Of a DNA stretch of 64,000 nucleotides, positions 52,246 through 61,378 are shown piece after piece. This DNA is from DATGUP01 sp035301265. Its GTDB lineage: Bacteria; Bacillota; Bacilli; Bacillales; Amphibacillaceae. Each line of letters starts with the position of its first letter. Within the stretch, counting starts at the first letter, position 1. The stretch is from contig DATGUP010000013.1 in assembly GCA_035301265.1 (NCBI GenBank), positions 1-64,000 of the forward strand, in the 5' to 3' direction. The position numbers and the translations under genes are program-made. Below the pieces are notes generated by a model. The model was not told the origin of the DNA, ran no database searches, and worked only from the letters and a program-made list of their open reading frames with translations.

Positions 52246-52962
52246 ATGCGAAAGATTACTTTTGCCATATGTATATTGTTATTGATTATACCCGGGCGAA
52301 CAGGCGCTGACCAACCAGCGAGCGATGCGCACGTTGCGTTAGCTCAATTTACGCAGGCGCATATCGGCGAGATTGACGATTGGAACGTTACGATAAAAGA
52401 AAACATGGACCACGAAACAATAAACCAATGGATTGATGTGTTACGTGATAAAGACGGGGTGTCGGTTAAAGATGTCGAAAATGCGATTGAATACGTGTGG
52501 ACAAGCGGACAGCGAACAAACCATATATCCGAACATTATAAGATAATTTTACCAAAAAATACGAAACTTAAAGCCTCTTTTATTGTGACAATTACCGGGA
52601 TGCAGTGGGATGAACGCGTACGGCAAGCTTACTTGCAGCGCAAACGAATGATACACGAACGTTTTTTTACCGATAATGCCCGTTTATTTGCTTGTTTATC
52701 AACTGAGATCCATGATATAATCGAAAGTGTGTTTATAAAAAATAAGTTACGCGATGAACTGAAACTCGTTGATATATCTGTACAACATGACAATGTGAAT
52801 GACACGGTTCATAATACGTATGTATACGGGTATACCCCGTTATGGCATGAATACATGACTGTACTGGATAAGCCTGTCAATTTTCATATGGCCATAAACG
52901 ATAAGCAAAATGGCCCGGTAACATATACGATAGGCACACCGATCTTAATCAATGAATATTAA
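52246..52962 (+). CDS. ywmB: YwmB-family exported protein
   Basis: A 238-residue protein with a signal peptide (about 1-20, ITFAICILLLIIPG). Its body matches the YwmB family in length and in its place directly before murAA. The family has a TATA-box-binding-protein-like fold in its only known structure and no known function. ATG 52246 has GAGGAGGG upstream, locked in the hairpin described at 52190-52244; the frame is open to 52207. Expected to face the outside of the membrane or the intermembrane space during sporulation; that is inference. Confidence 0.8.
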   Translation: MRKITFAICILLLIIPGRTGADQPASDAHVALAQFTQAHIGEIDDWNVTIKENMDHETINQWIDVLRDKDGVSVKDVENAIEYVWTSGQRTNHISEHYKIILPKNTKLKASFIVTITGMQWDERVRQAYLQRKRMIHERFFTDNARLFACLSTEIHDIIESVFIKNKLRDELKLVDISVQHDNVNDTVHNTYVYGYTPLWHEYMTVLDKPVNFHMAINDKQNGPVTYTIGTPILINEY

Positions 52963-52996
52963 TATAGTGATATCGGATCTGAAGGGGATTAGAAAT

Positions 52997-54325
52997 ATGG
53001 ATAAAATCATCGTACGAGGTGGGAGGCGGTTAAATGGAACCGTCAGAGTTGAAGGTGCAAAAAATGCCGTATTACCTGTCATAGCAGCAAGTATTCTTGC
53101 AAATGAAGGAAAAACGATTGTTAAAGATGTTCCAGTCCTGGCTGATGTGTTTACGATTAATGAAGTGTTAAGAAATATGAATGTAAAAGTGCAATTTACA
53201 AACAATACGATTACGATCGATGCAACAGAACCGTTGACAACAGAAGCACCGTTTGAATACGTTCGCAAAATGCGGGCATCTGTTTTAGTCCTCGGTCCGC
53301 TTCTGGCTCGCTACGGTCATGCCAAAGTGGCGATGCCGGGCGGTTGTGCCATCGGTTCTCGGCCGATTGACTTGCATTTAAAAGGATTTGAAGCAATGGG
53401 GGCGGAAGTCCATGTAGGCAATGGTTTTGTCGAGGCAAAGACGCCGAATGGACTTAATGGGGCAAAAATCTATCTCGATATGCCGAGCGTCGGTGCCACT
53501 GAAAATATTATGATGGCTGCGACTCTAGCTAAAGGGAAAACGGTTATCGAAAACTGTGCCAAAGAACCGGAAATCGTCGATCTGGCTAATTATTTGAATA
53601 AAATGGGTGCAAAAATTGTCGGCGCTGGGACAGAGACGATTCGCATCGAAGGGGTGGAAAAATTGCATGGTGCTACCCATGCGATCATCCCGGATCGCAT
53701 CGAGGCAGGAACCTTTATGGTCGCTGCGGCGATCACAGGTGGGAATATTTTCATCGAAAATGTAGAAAGCGAACATTTGCGTTCAGTCATATCCAAATTA
53801 GAAGAGATGAATGTTACAGTCAAAAAAGAAGGCAGTGGCATTCGGGTCATCGGTCCTGACAAACTGCAACCCACTGATATAAAAACATTGCCGCACCCGG
53901 GTTTTCCGACCGATATGCAGCCGCAGATGATGGCGCTTATGCTTAGTGCTCAAGGCACGAGTGTGATTACCGAAACGGTTTTTGAAAACCGCTTCATGCA
54001 TGTTGAAGAGTTTCGACGTATGAACGCTCAGATGAAAATCGAAGGCCGCAGTGTCATCATTGAAGGATCAGATGCATTGCAAGGGGCTGAAGTGGCTGCA
54101 ACCGATTTGCGCGCTGCCTCTGCACTTATCTTGGCAGGTCTTAGGGCAGACGGTATCACACGTGTTACAGAATTACAGCATCTTGATCGTGGTTATGTCG
54201 ATTTTGCTGGCAAGCTGAAAGCCCTCGGTGCGAATATCGAGCGCATCGATGCATCAGGCCGTGTCGTTGAGCCATTTGCACAAACGGATCAAACAGGGAG
54301 CAATATTGTTGCCGAATTACCTTAA
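52997..54325 (+). CDS. murAA: UDP-N-acetylglucosamine 1-carboxyvinyltransferase (main copy)
   Basis: The first committed enzyme of murein synthesis. The 442 residues carry the PEP-reactive Cys117 (MPGGCAIGSRPID) and the family motifs GAKNAVLPVIAAS and PDRIEAGTFMVAAA. ATG 52997 follows AAGGGGATT; the frame extends to 52952 inside ywmB. Its position between ywmB and spoIID is that of the essential B. subtilis murAA. A paralogue is at 23917. Confidence 0.96.
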   Translation: MDKIIVRGGRRLNGTVRVEGAKNAVLPVIAASILANEGKTIVKDVPVLADVFTINEVLRNMNVKVQFTNNTITIDATEPLTTEAPFEYVRKMRASVLVLGPLLARYGHAKVAMPGGCAIGSRPIDLHLKGFEAMGAEVHVGNGFVEAKTPNGLNGAKIYLDMPSVGATENIMMAATLAKGKTVIENCAKEPEIVDLANYLNKMGAKIVGAGTETIRIEGVEKLHGATHAIIPDRIEAGTFMVAAAITGGNIFIENVESEHLRSVISKLEEMNVTVKKEGSGIRVIGPDKLQPTDIKTLPHPGFPTDMQPQMMALMLSAQGTSVITETVFENRFMHVEEFRRMNAQMKIEGRSVIIEGSDALQGAEVAATDLRAASALILAGLRADGITRVTELQHLDRGYVDFAGKLKALGANIERIDASGRVVEPFAQTDQTGSNIVAELP

Positions 54326-54333
54326 GCTTCAAG

Positions 54334-54370
54334 GCAGATCCCCGTGTACCCAACGGGGATCTGCTTTTTT
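54334..54370 (+). terminator. murAA terminator
   Basis: GCAGATCCCCGT (54334-54345) pairs perfectly with ACGGGGATCTGC (54353-54364), followed by six Ts. It isolates the opp operon from murAA. Confidence 0.95.
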
Positions 54371-54472
54371 ATGCTTAACTGCAAATGAATCATTGAATTT
54401 TGGAAAAAGTGTGTTAGAATGAATGAAACAAGCAGTCATGCGAATAGACTGAAAATAGTTGGGGACATAGCA

Positions 54473-54515
54473 TTGACTGATATAACTTTTTTAATAATAT
54501 TGTAATCGCTTACAA
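54473..54515 (+). promoter_or_regulatory. opp promoter with cre site
   Basis: TTGACT (54473-54478), 16 bases and TAATAT (54495-54500) form a candidate promoter. TTGTAATCGCTTACAA (54500-54515) matches every position of the cre consensus WTGNAANCGNWWNCAW and overlaps the transcription start. CcpA would therefore repress the peptide transporter when sugar is present. Confidence 0.7.
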
Positions 54516-54585
54516 ATCGACAACTTTTTTAGATTTTTACCCAGAACGCCTTTTTTAGCCATAAACGGCATGGGGGGTGGGCAGC

Positions 54586-55524
54586 GTGCTACGCTATATA
54601 TTCAAGCGCTTGTTTATCATGGTGATTACGATTTGGATCATCGTTACTTTGACGTTCATCCTGATGGTCAGTGTGCCTGGCTCGCCTTTTAACAACCCGG
54701 ATCAAAACATGAACGAGACCGTGCGAGAAAATCTCGAAAAACAATATAATCTCGACCAACCTTATGCGATTCGATATATACTTTATTTAAAGTCAGTCGT
54801 TACACTTGATTTCGGCCCGTCGATCAAAAAGCCAAACGATACAGTGAACGATTTGCTCGGACGCGGGTTTCCGATTTCGTTTGAACTCGGTATGGTAACC
54901 ATCCTCGTTGCGGTTATCTCAGGGATTATTCTCGGCGTCATGGCTGCGCTTTGGCATAACGGCTTGATTGACTATATGGCGATGACGATTGCTGTGCTAG
55001 GCATTTCTATTCCGAACTTTGTGTTAGCTGTGTTGCTCATACAAACCCTCGCGGTCAACGGGATTTTCCCGACAGCGCGCTGGGAAAGCCCTGTCCATAT
55101 GGTCCTTCCTGTCATCGCTCTCGCCACAGGGCCGATGGCGATTATCGCTAGGCTTACGCGTTCAACAATGCTCGAAGTGCTCACGCAAGATTATATTAAA
55201 ATGGCCCGGGCGAAAGGGCTTTCGCCGTGGAAAATCGTCATTAAACATGCGTTGAAAAATGCTCTGATGCCGGTTGTAACAATTATGGGAACGCTGTTAG
55301 CTAGTATTTTGACCGGCACGTTTGTCATCGAAAAAATATTTGCGATCCCCGGCATGGGTAAATACTTTGTGGAAAGCATCAACCAACGTGACTATCCCGT
55401 CATCATGGGAACGACCGTCTTTTATAGCGCTTTTTTAATCATCATGCTTTTTCTTGTCGATCTCGCATATGGCATTCTTGACCCGCGCATTCAAATACAT
55501 AAGAAGGGCGGCGATCAAAAATGA
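54586..55524 (+). CDS. oppB: Oligopeptide ABC transporter permease OppB
   Basis: One of two membrane subunits of a peptide importer. The 312 residues have six helices, the N-terminal LRYIFKRLFIMVITIWIIV, and the ATPase-contact EAA loop near ARAKGLSPWKIVIKHALKNA. It starts with GTG 54586 after GGGGGTGG; GTG 54577 is also in frame but lies inside that ribosome site. Its stop overlaps the oppC start by four bases. First gene of the opp operon. Confidence 0.93.
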   Translation: MLRYIFKRLFIMVITIWIIVTLTFILMVSVPGSPFNNPDQNMNETVRENLEKQYNLDQPYAIRYILYLKSVVTLDFGPSIKKPNDTVNDLLGRGFPISFELGMVTILVAVISGIILGVMAALWHNGLIDYMAMTIAVLGISIPNFVLAVLLIQTLAVNGIFPTARWESPVHMVLPVIALATGPMAIIARLTRSTMLEVLTQDYIKMARAKGLSPWKIVIKHALKNALMPVVTIMGTLLASILTGTFVIEKIFAIPGMGKYFVESINQRDYPVIMGTTVFYSAFLIIMLFLVDLAYGILDPRIQIHKKGGDQK

Positions 55525-56447
55525 AGCCGACACGTGTACCTGATGAATGGTTTAAATGGAAAGAAAAAAATCTCGAAATCGCCGAGACCGTCTCCCGTCC
55601 CTCTCTCTCGTATTGGCAAGATGCGTGGCGGCGACTTGTTAACAATAAATTGGCAATGACAGGATTAGTTTTCCTCATTCTGTTAGCTGGTATGGCTTTG
55701 TTTGGGCCGAAATTAACACCGTATTCAGTCAACATTCAAGATTTGCCCAATCAGTATCAACCCCCATCAACCAAGCATTGGTTTGGCACGGATAATTTAG
55801 GACGCGATGTGTTTACGCGAACGTGGTACGGCGCGCGCATATCGCTTTTTGTCGGTTTGATGGCCGCCTTGATCGACTTTTTTGTCGGAGTCATCTACGG
55901 TGGAATCGCTGGTTACAAAGGTGGGCGGACCGATGAAGTGATGATGCGGATCATCGAGATTTTATACGGTTTGCCGTATTTGCTTGTAGTCATTCTGTTG
56001 CTTGTCGTATTAGGCCCGAGTTTGCTTACGATTATCATCGCTCTTTCGGTGACCGGTTGGGTTGGTATGGCGCGGATTGTTCGAGGTCAAGTATTACAGT
56101 TAAAAAATGAAGAATTCGTTCTCGCTTCGCAGTCGTTTGGAGCAACGACATGGCGGATTATTCGCAAAAACTTGCTCCCGAATACGATGGGCCCGATTAT
56201 TGTACAAATGACACTGACGGTTCCGACTGCTATATTTGCCGAAGCCTTCTTAAGTTTTATCGGGCTCGGTATCCAGTCACCGTACGCGAGTTGGGGAGTG
56301 ATGGCGGATGATGCCCTTGGGGCGATTCTTTCCGGTCATTGGTGGACATTGTTTTTCCCGGCGTTTTTTATCTCGTTCACGATGTTTGCATTTAATGTGC
56401 TCGGTGATGGGCTACAGGATGCGCTCGATCCGAAATTGCGGAAGTAG
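55521..56447 (+). CDS. oppC: Oligopeptide ABC transporter permease OppC
   Basis: The second permease. Of its 308 residues the first ~40 are a polar OppC-type N-terminus, followed by six helices. It has HWFGTDNLGRDVFTRTWYGA, a hallmark of OppC/DppC, and the EAA loop around SQSFGATTWRIIRKNLLPN. ATG 55521 overlaps the oppB stop. It pairs with OppB to form the channel. Confidence 0.94.
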   Translation: MKPTRVPDEWFKWKEKNLEIAETVSRPSLSYWQDAWRRLVNNKLAMTGLVFLILLAGMALFGPKLTPYSVNIQDLPNQYQPPSTKHWFGTDNLGRDVFTRTWYGARISLFVGLMAALIDFFVGVIYGGIAGYKGGRTDEVMMRIIEILYGLPYLLVVILLLVVLGPSLLTIIIALSVTGWVGMARIVRGQVLQLKNEEFVLASQSFGATTWRIIRKNLLPNTMGPIIVQMTLTVPTAIFAEAFLSFIGLGIQSPYASWGVMADDALGAILSGHWWTLFFPAFFISFTMFAFNVLGDGLQDALDPKLRK

Positions 56448-56456
56448 GTGGAACCA

Positions 56457-57461
56457 TTGGAAAACGTGCTTGATATAAATGACTTACACGTAACATTTTC
56501 GACGTATGGCGGAACGATTAAAGCCGTAAGAGGTGTCAGTTTTCGCATTCATAAAGGTGAAACATTGGCGCTTGTCGGGGAATCCGGGTGCGGAAAAAGC
56601 GTTACAGCCAATGCCATCATGCGTCTGATTCCGGATCCGCCGGGCAAGATTGCTCGCGGAAAAATCATGTTCAATGGGATGGATTTGGCGAGGCGAACCG
56701 AGCGAGAGATGCGCCGTATCCGTGGGGTCGATATTTCGATGATCTTCCAAGATCCGATGACGGCTTTGAACCCGACGCTTTCGATTGGAACACAACTACT
56801 GGAAGGTATTAAACACCATCGCAATCTGTCGACAAAGCAGGCGAAGCAAAAGGCGTTGGAGATGATGCATCTCGTCGGCATTCCTAATCCAGACGAACGT
56901 TTAAAGCACTACCCACATCAATTTAGCGGTGGCATGCGTCAGCGCATCGTGATCGCCATGGCGCTCATCTGTGAGCCACAGCTTCTGATTGCTGATGAGC
57001 CGACAACCGCTCTCGATGTCACGATCCAAGCGCAAATTCTTGATTTATTTGCGCACATCCAGAAAGAAACAGGTGTAGCCATTATTCTCATCACCCACGA
57101 TTTAGGCGTTGTTGCTCAAATTGCTGATCGGATCGCCGTTATGTATGCCGGTAAAATCATTGAAACAGGAACAAAACGAGACATTTTCTACAGGGCTGAA
57201 CATCCGTATACAAAAGGTTTATTACATTCGGTGCCGCGCCTTGATCGCAAAGAGGAGCAACTCATCCCGATTGACGGGACACCACCTGATTTATTCGCAC
57301 CTCCACAAGGTTGTCCCTTTACAGCACGCTGTCCTTTTGCCATGGAGGTGTGTGATAAATTATATCCCGTTCATACAAGGCTATCGGCGACCCACCGAGT
57401 GGACTGCTGGTTGCAGGATGAACGGGCGAAACAACTTCTGGCGCAAACAGCCGGAAAATAA
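56457..57461 (+). CDS. oppD: Oligopeptide ABC transporter ATPase OppD
   Basis: One of two ATPases. The 334 residues have the P-loop GESGCGKS (41-48), signature QFSGGMRQR and Walker B LLIADEPTTALD. The C-terminal Opp/Dpp extension contains Cys residues (CPFTARCPFAMEVC) that bind an Fe-S cluster in some relatives. I chose TTG 56457 because TAGGTGG lies five bases ahead; GTG 56448 directly at the oppC stop is the alternative. It is separated from its partner OppF by oppA and ldcA. Confidence 0.92.
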   Translation: MENVLDINDLHVTFSTYGGTIKAVRGVSFRIHKGETLALVGESGCGKSVTANAIMRLIPDPPGKIARGKIMFNGMDLARRTEREMRRIRGVDISMIFQDPMTALNPTLSIGTQLLEGIKHHRNLSTKQAKQKALEMMHLVGIPNPDERLKHYPHQFSGGMRQRIVIAMALICEPQLLIADEPTTALDVTIQAQILDLFAHIQKETGVAIILITHDLGVVAQIADRIAVMYAGKIIETGTKRDIFYRAEHPYTKGLLHSVPRLDRKEEQLIPIDGTPPDLFAPPQGCPFTARCPFAMEVCDKLYPVHTRLSATHRVDCWLQDERAKQLLAQTAGK

Positions 57462-57473
57462 GGGGGAGAAACA

Positions 57474-59132
57474 ATGATGAAAAAGTGGTTTGGGATTGTG
57501 TTCGTCGTTTTGGCTGTTTCCTTTTTGGCGGCATGTACAGCCAATGAAAGTGCTGGTGAGGATGATGATGCAAATAACGAGGAAAGCGAGGACAATGCCG
57601 AGGTACAAGAAGAATCCGATGATATGGAAAAGGTCCTGTACATGAACAACGGAGAAGAGCCGTCATCATTCAACCCGCCTGTCGGTTTCGATTCGGTATC
57701 GTGGAATGCATTGAACAATTTGATGGAAGGGTTGACACGGCTCGGTGATGATCATACACCAGAGCCAGCGATGGCCGAGGATTGGGATATTTCCGATGAC
57801 GGGATAACATACACCTTCTACATTCGCGATGATGCCAACTGGTCGAATGAAGATCCAGTAACCGCTGATGATTTCGTCTATGCTTGGACGAAATTATTGG
57901 ATCCAGAAACCGAATCACCTGCTTCATTTTTAGCTTTTTTAATTGAAAACGGCGAGGAATTTTATAATGGTGATGCATCTGCAGATGATCTTGGGTTGAA
58001 AGCTGTGGATGAAAAAACATTTGAAGTCGAGCTTAATGCGCCAGCGGGCTATTTCTTGCATGTCGTCACAAACCCTGCCTTTTTTCCCGTCAACAAAGCC
58101 GTCGCCGAAGATAACCCCGATTGGCATGCGGAAGCCGATTCATTTATCGGCAATGGGCCATTTGAGCTGGAATCCTGGGAGCATGATGACGAGTTTGTCA
58201 TGGTGAAAAATGATGCGTATTGGGATGCCGAGTCTGTTCATCTGGACAAAATTCATTGGGCTATGGTGAATGAAACAACGACTGAATACCAGATGTTTGA
58301 AAATGGTGAGCTCGATATGTCGAGTATTCCAGCGGAAATGTCAGATGAATTGATCGATGATGCAAACACCGTGATTGAAGATCAAGGTGGGCTTGAGTTT
58401 TACCGGTTTAACGTCATGGAAGAACCGTTTACAAACGAAAAGATCCGAAGGGCGCTTGCCTTTGCAGTTGATCGGGAGGAAATGGCGGAATACGTTGTCA
58501 AAAACGGCGTTGAACCGGCGTTTGGCTTTGTGTCTCCCGGATTTCTCAACCCGTCGGATGAAGATTTTCGCGATGTGAATGGCGACTTGGTAACCTTTGA
58601 TCCCGAGGCGGCAAAACAGTTGTTAGAAGAAGGAATGGAAGAAGAAGGTTATGAGGAGCTGCCGGAAATCACGCTTTCGTACAATACAAGTGAAGACAAC
58701 AAAGCCGTTGCTGAAGCGTTGCAAGGCATGTTTGCAGAAAATCTCGATGTTGAAGTATCGTTGGAGAATAAGGAATGGAACGTATTCTCCGAGGAGCAAA
58801 TGGACTTGGAGCTGCAATTTTCCCGCAGTTCGTTCCTGTTTGATTACGCCGACCCGATCAATTTCTTGGAAAGTTTTATTACCGATTCGTCGATGAATCG
58901 AACCGGCTGGGATAATGAAGAATATAACGATTTGATCGCCAAGGCTAAGACGGAAAGCGACGAGAACGCGCGCTGGGAATACATGTACGAAGCGGAAAAA
59001 CTGCTGGCAGAAGAAATGCCCATCCTTCCGATTCGTTATTACAATCAGGTAGTTATTCAAAACCCGGATATCTCTGGCATTGTGCGTCACCCAGTTGGCT
59101 ATATTGAATTGAAACATGCCGATAAAAACTGA
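57474..59132 (+). CDS. oppA: Oligopeptide-binding lipoprotein OppA
   Basis: The extracellular peptide receptor of the transporter. The 552 residues begin with a lipoprotein signal ending in the lipobox LAAC (Cys21), then an acidic linker (EDDDANNEESEDN and on). The SBP_bac_5 domain shows EPSSFNPP, YTFYIRDDANW and DFVYAWTKLLDP. The whole chain is strongly acidic, as is usual for secreted proteins of salt-adapted bacilli. ATG 57474 follows GGGGGAG. It lies inside the operon after oppD rather than first. Confidence 0.93.
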   Translation: MMKKWFGIVFVVLAVSFLAACTANESAGEDDDANNEESEDNAEVQEESDDMEKVLYMNNGEEPSSFNPPVGFDSVSWNALNNLMEGLTRLGDDHTPEPAMAEDWDISDDGITYTFYIRDDANWSNEDPVTADDFVYAWTKLLDPETESPASFLAFLIENGEEFYNGDASADDLGLKAVDEKTFEVELNAPAGYFLHVVTNPAFFPVNKAVAEDNPDWHAEADSFIGNGPFELESWEHDDEFVMVKNDAYWDAESVHLDKIHWAMVNETTTEYQMFENGELDMSSIPAEMSDELIDDANTVIEDQGGLEFYRFNVMEEPFTNEKIRRALAFAVDREEMAEYVVKNGVEPAFGFVSPGFLNPSDEDFRDVNGDLVTFDPEAAKQLLEEGMEEEGYEELPEITLSYNTSEDNKAVAEALQGMFAENLDVEVSLENKEWNVFSEEQMDLELQFSRSSFLFDYADPINFLESFITDSSMNRTGWDNEEYNDLIAKAKTESDENARWEYMYEAEKLLAEEMPILPIRYYNQVVIQNPDISGIVRHPVGYIELKHADKN

Positions 59133-59144
59133 CGAGTAGACGAG

Positions 59145-59186
59145 GGCCCATTTACATGTAGGCGTATTTGGGCCGTTCTTTTTTAT
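59145..59186 (+). terminator. Candidate partial terminator after oppA
   Basis: GGCCCA (59145-59150) pairs with TGGGCC (59169-59174), followed by GTTCTTTTTT. The loop is long, so termination is probably incomplete. It may let oppA be made in excess over ldcA and oppF. Confidence 0.5.
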
Positions 59187-59276
59187 CAAAAATGCAGAAT
59201 TCTTATGATGGCTCCTTCGTTTTCTTATACGTTGTTGTGCGTATAACAATTGATGTTAAATAAAGGGATGAGCTCA

Positions 59277-60194
59277 ATGATATATCCAAAGCGATTGAAG
59301 CGTGGGGATACTATCGGCCTCATTGCACCGGCCGGACCGGTGGATGTGGACCGTTTAAATCAAGCAGTCGCTTTTTATGAAACCCTCGGGTTATGCGTCA
59401 AGCTCGGCCAGAATATTGATCGCGTTTACGGTTATTTGGCCGGAAGAGATACTGAGCGACTAGGCGATTTGCATGCGATGGTAGCCGACCCGACGGTCAA
59501 AGCGATTATGTTTGCCCGCGGCGGTTACGGCACAGGACGACTTGTATCCGATATCGATGAGGGATTGATACGCACCCATCCTAAAATTTTTTGGGGCTAT
59601 AGCGATATCACTTATTTACATATAGCGATTCAAAAACGAACGGAATTGATCACTTTTCATGGGCCGATGGCTGTATCGGATGTTGCCAAAGCCACCTTTG
59701 ATCCGCTGTCGGCACGATTGTTTTCCCAACTGTTTGCACCAAGTACACTCATCTATGGTGAACAGATTGCTCCACTTCATGTCTATGCTCATGGTGAGGC
59801 TAAAGGGCGGCTTGCCGGTGGGAATTTATCGCTTATTATCAGCACGCTCGGCACGCCGGATGAAATAGATACAGATGGAAAGCTCCTTCTTTTAGAAGAT
59901 ATTGGAGAAGAGCCCTACAAGATAGACGGCATGTTGAATCAACTCCAACGTTCTGGGAAATTAGCTGGGGCAGCTGGTATCGTGCTTGGTCATTTTACGC
60001 GCGCGCAACCGCACGTTAAGCCGTCGCTATTATTAAAGGAAGTGTTTAATGACTATTTCGCTCATCTTAACATCCCAGTCATCGGCGGTTTTGAAATCGG
60101 GCATTCGCTGCCGAATCTTGCTGTTCCGCTTGGTGCTCGAGCTTATTTGTCCACAGATTCCAAACGGCTTGTCGTTGAACCTGGTGTCACTTAA
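59277..60194 (+). CDS. ldcA: L,D-carboxypeptidase (LdcA/MccF family S66)
   Basis: A serine carboxypeptidase of family S66. LdcA members remove the terminal D-Ala from murein tetrapeptides; MccF members cut microcin C. The 305 residues show IGLIAPAGPV, ARGGYGTGRL, the nucleophile Ser109 (WGYSDIT), the acidic partner in LLLEDIGEEPYKIDGML and His in GFEIGHSLPNLAVP. ATG 59277 follows AAAGGGATG; the frame is open to 59250. It sits between oppA and oppF, so it should act on imported peptides in the cytoplasm, as YkfA does beside the B. subtilis dpp operon. The exact substrate is inference. Confidence 0.88.
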   Translation: MIYPKRLKRGDTIGLIAPAGPVDVDRLNQAVAFYETLGLCVKLGQNIDRVYGYLAGRDTERLGDLHAMVADPTVKAIMFARGGYGTGRLVSDIDEGLIRTHPKIFWGYSDITYLHIAIQKRTELITFHGPMAVSDVAKATFDPLSARLFSQLFAPSTLIYGEQIAPLHVYAHGEAKGRLAGGNLSLIISTLGTPDEIDTDGKLLLLEDIGEEPYKIDGMLNQLQRSGKLAGAAGIVLGHFTRAQPHVKPSLLLKEVFNDYFAHLNIPVIGGFEIGHSLPNLAVPLGARAYLSTDSKRLVVEPGVT

Positions 60195-60264
60195 CGTCCA
60201 TTGGCCGACTGTGCACTTTCATTCGTTATCTGTTAGTAATTGATGTCTTGAGAGGAGGAGGACT

Positions 60265-61269
60265 ATGAATGAAAACATATTACAAGTAAAGGCGTTGACG
60301 AAGCATTTTGATATCGGGCGTGGGCAAAGATTGCAGGCGGTCAATCATGTAACATTCGATGTCCGTGTTGGAGAGACATTCGGACTTGTCGGTGAATCTG
60401 GCTGCGGTAAGTCAACGATCGGTCGCACGGTCATGGGCCTTTATGACAAAACTGATGGCGATGTATTTTACAATGGGCAAAATGTCCATGACATGAGTGC
60501 TGAGGAAACATTTCAGTTCCGTCGCACGATGCAGATGATTTTTCAAGATCCGTATGCCTCACTCAATCCTCGTTCGACAGTAAAAGAAATCATCGCCGAA
60601 CCGATGGAAGTTCATCGGATGTATACCGATAAAAAGGCACAGCTCAATCGTGTTTATCAGCTGCTTGAAGAAGTCGGTTTAAACCGTGATCATGCCAATC
60701 GCTATCCCCATGAATTTAGTGGTGGCCAAAGGCAGCGGATCGGCATTGCTCGGGCCTTGGCGCTTGATCCTGAATTTATTATTGCCGATGAGCCCATTTC
60801 CGCACTTGACGTTTCCGTCCAAGCCCAAGTAGTGAATTTATTGAAACGTCTACAACAGGACAAAGGATTAACGTTTTTGTTTATCGCTCATGATTTGTCG
60901 ATGGTGAAACATATTTCCGATCGGATAGGTGTCATGTATTTAGGAAATCTCGTTGAACTAACAAGCAGCGCACAGCTATACGATAATCCGCTCCATCCAT
61001 ATACACAAGCGTTGTTGTCAGCCATCCCTATCCCCGATCCGGATGTTGAGGAAAAACGTGAGCGGATCATTCTCCAAGGCGATTTGCCGAGCCCGATCAA
61101 TCCGCCAAGCGGTTGCGTCTTTCGCACGCGTTGCCCGTTAGCTATGGAAGTTTGTGCTCAAGAAAAACCGGCTTGGCAAGAAATCGAGCGACACCATTAT
61201 GTCGCCTGCCATCTTTACAATAAGAAAACAATAAAAACAGAGCAGATGTTGAACATACATATAAGATAA
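60265..61269 (+). CDS. oppF: Oligopeptide ABC transporter ATPase OppF
   Basis: The second ATPase of the importer. The 334 residues have the P-loop GESGCGKS (43-50), signature EFSGGQRQR, Walker B FIIADEPISALD, and the Opp-type C-terminal CVFRTRCPLAMEVC. ATG 60265 has a strong GAGGAGGAGG. It closes the oppBCDA-ldcA-oppF operon. No clear terminator is visible before spoIID, so some read-through is possible. Confidence 0.94.
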   Translation: MNENILQVKALTKHFDIGRGQRLQAVNHVTFDVRVGETFGLVGESGCGKSTIGRTVMGLYDKTDGDVFYNGQNVHDMSAEETFQFRRTMQMIFQDPYASLNPRSTVKEIIAEPMEVHRMYTDKKAQLNRVYQLLEEVGLNRDHANRYPHEFSGGQRQRIGIARALALDPEFIIADEPISALDVSVQAQVVNLLKRLQQDKGLTFLFIAHDLSMVKHISDRIGVMYLGNLVELTSSAQLYDNPLHPYTQALLSAIPIPDPDVEEKRERIILQGDLPSPINPPSGCVFRTRCPLAMEVCAQEKPAWQEIERHHYVACHLYNKKTIKTEQMLNIHIR

Positions 61270-61378
61270 TGTCCTACATTTTTTCAGTTCTATTTTTTCC
61301 TCCCACTGTATAAAAGTAATAGTAGGGATGCTAGAATACAGCGAAAACTGTAGCAAATTTGATACAGGGAGGTAGTTT

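Noticed and set aside
61335..61342. Sigma-E -10 (AATACAGC) for spoIID
   Set aside because: Six of eight matches but no acceptable -35 at 13-15 bases; too weak to list as a promoter.
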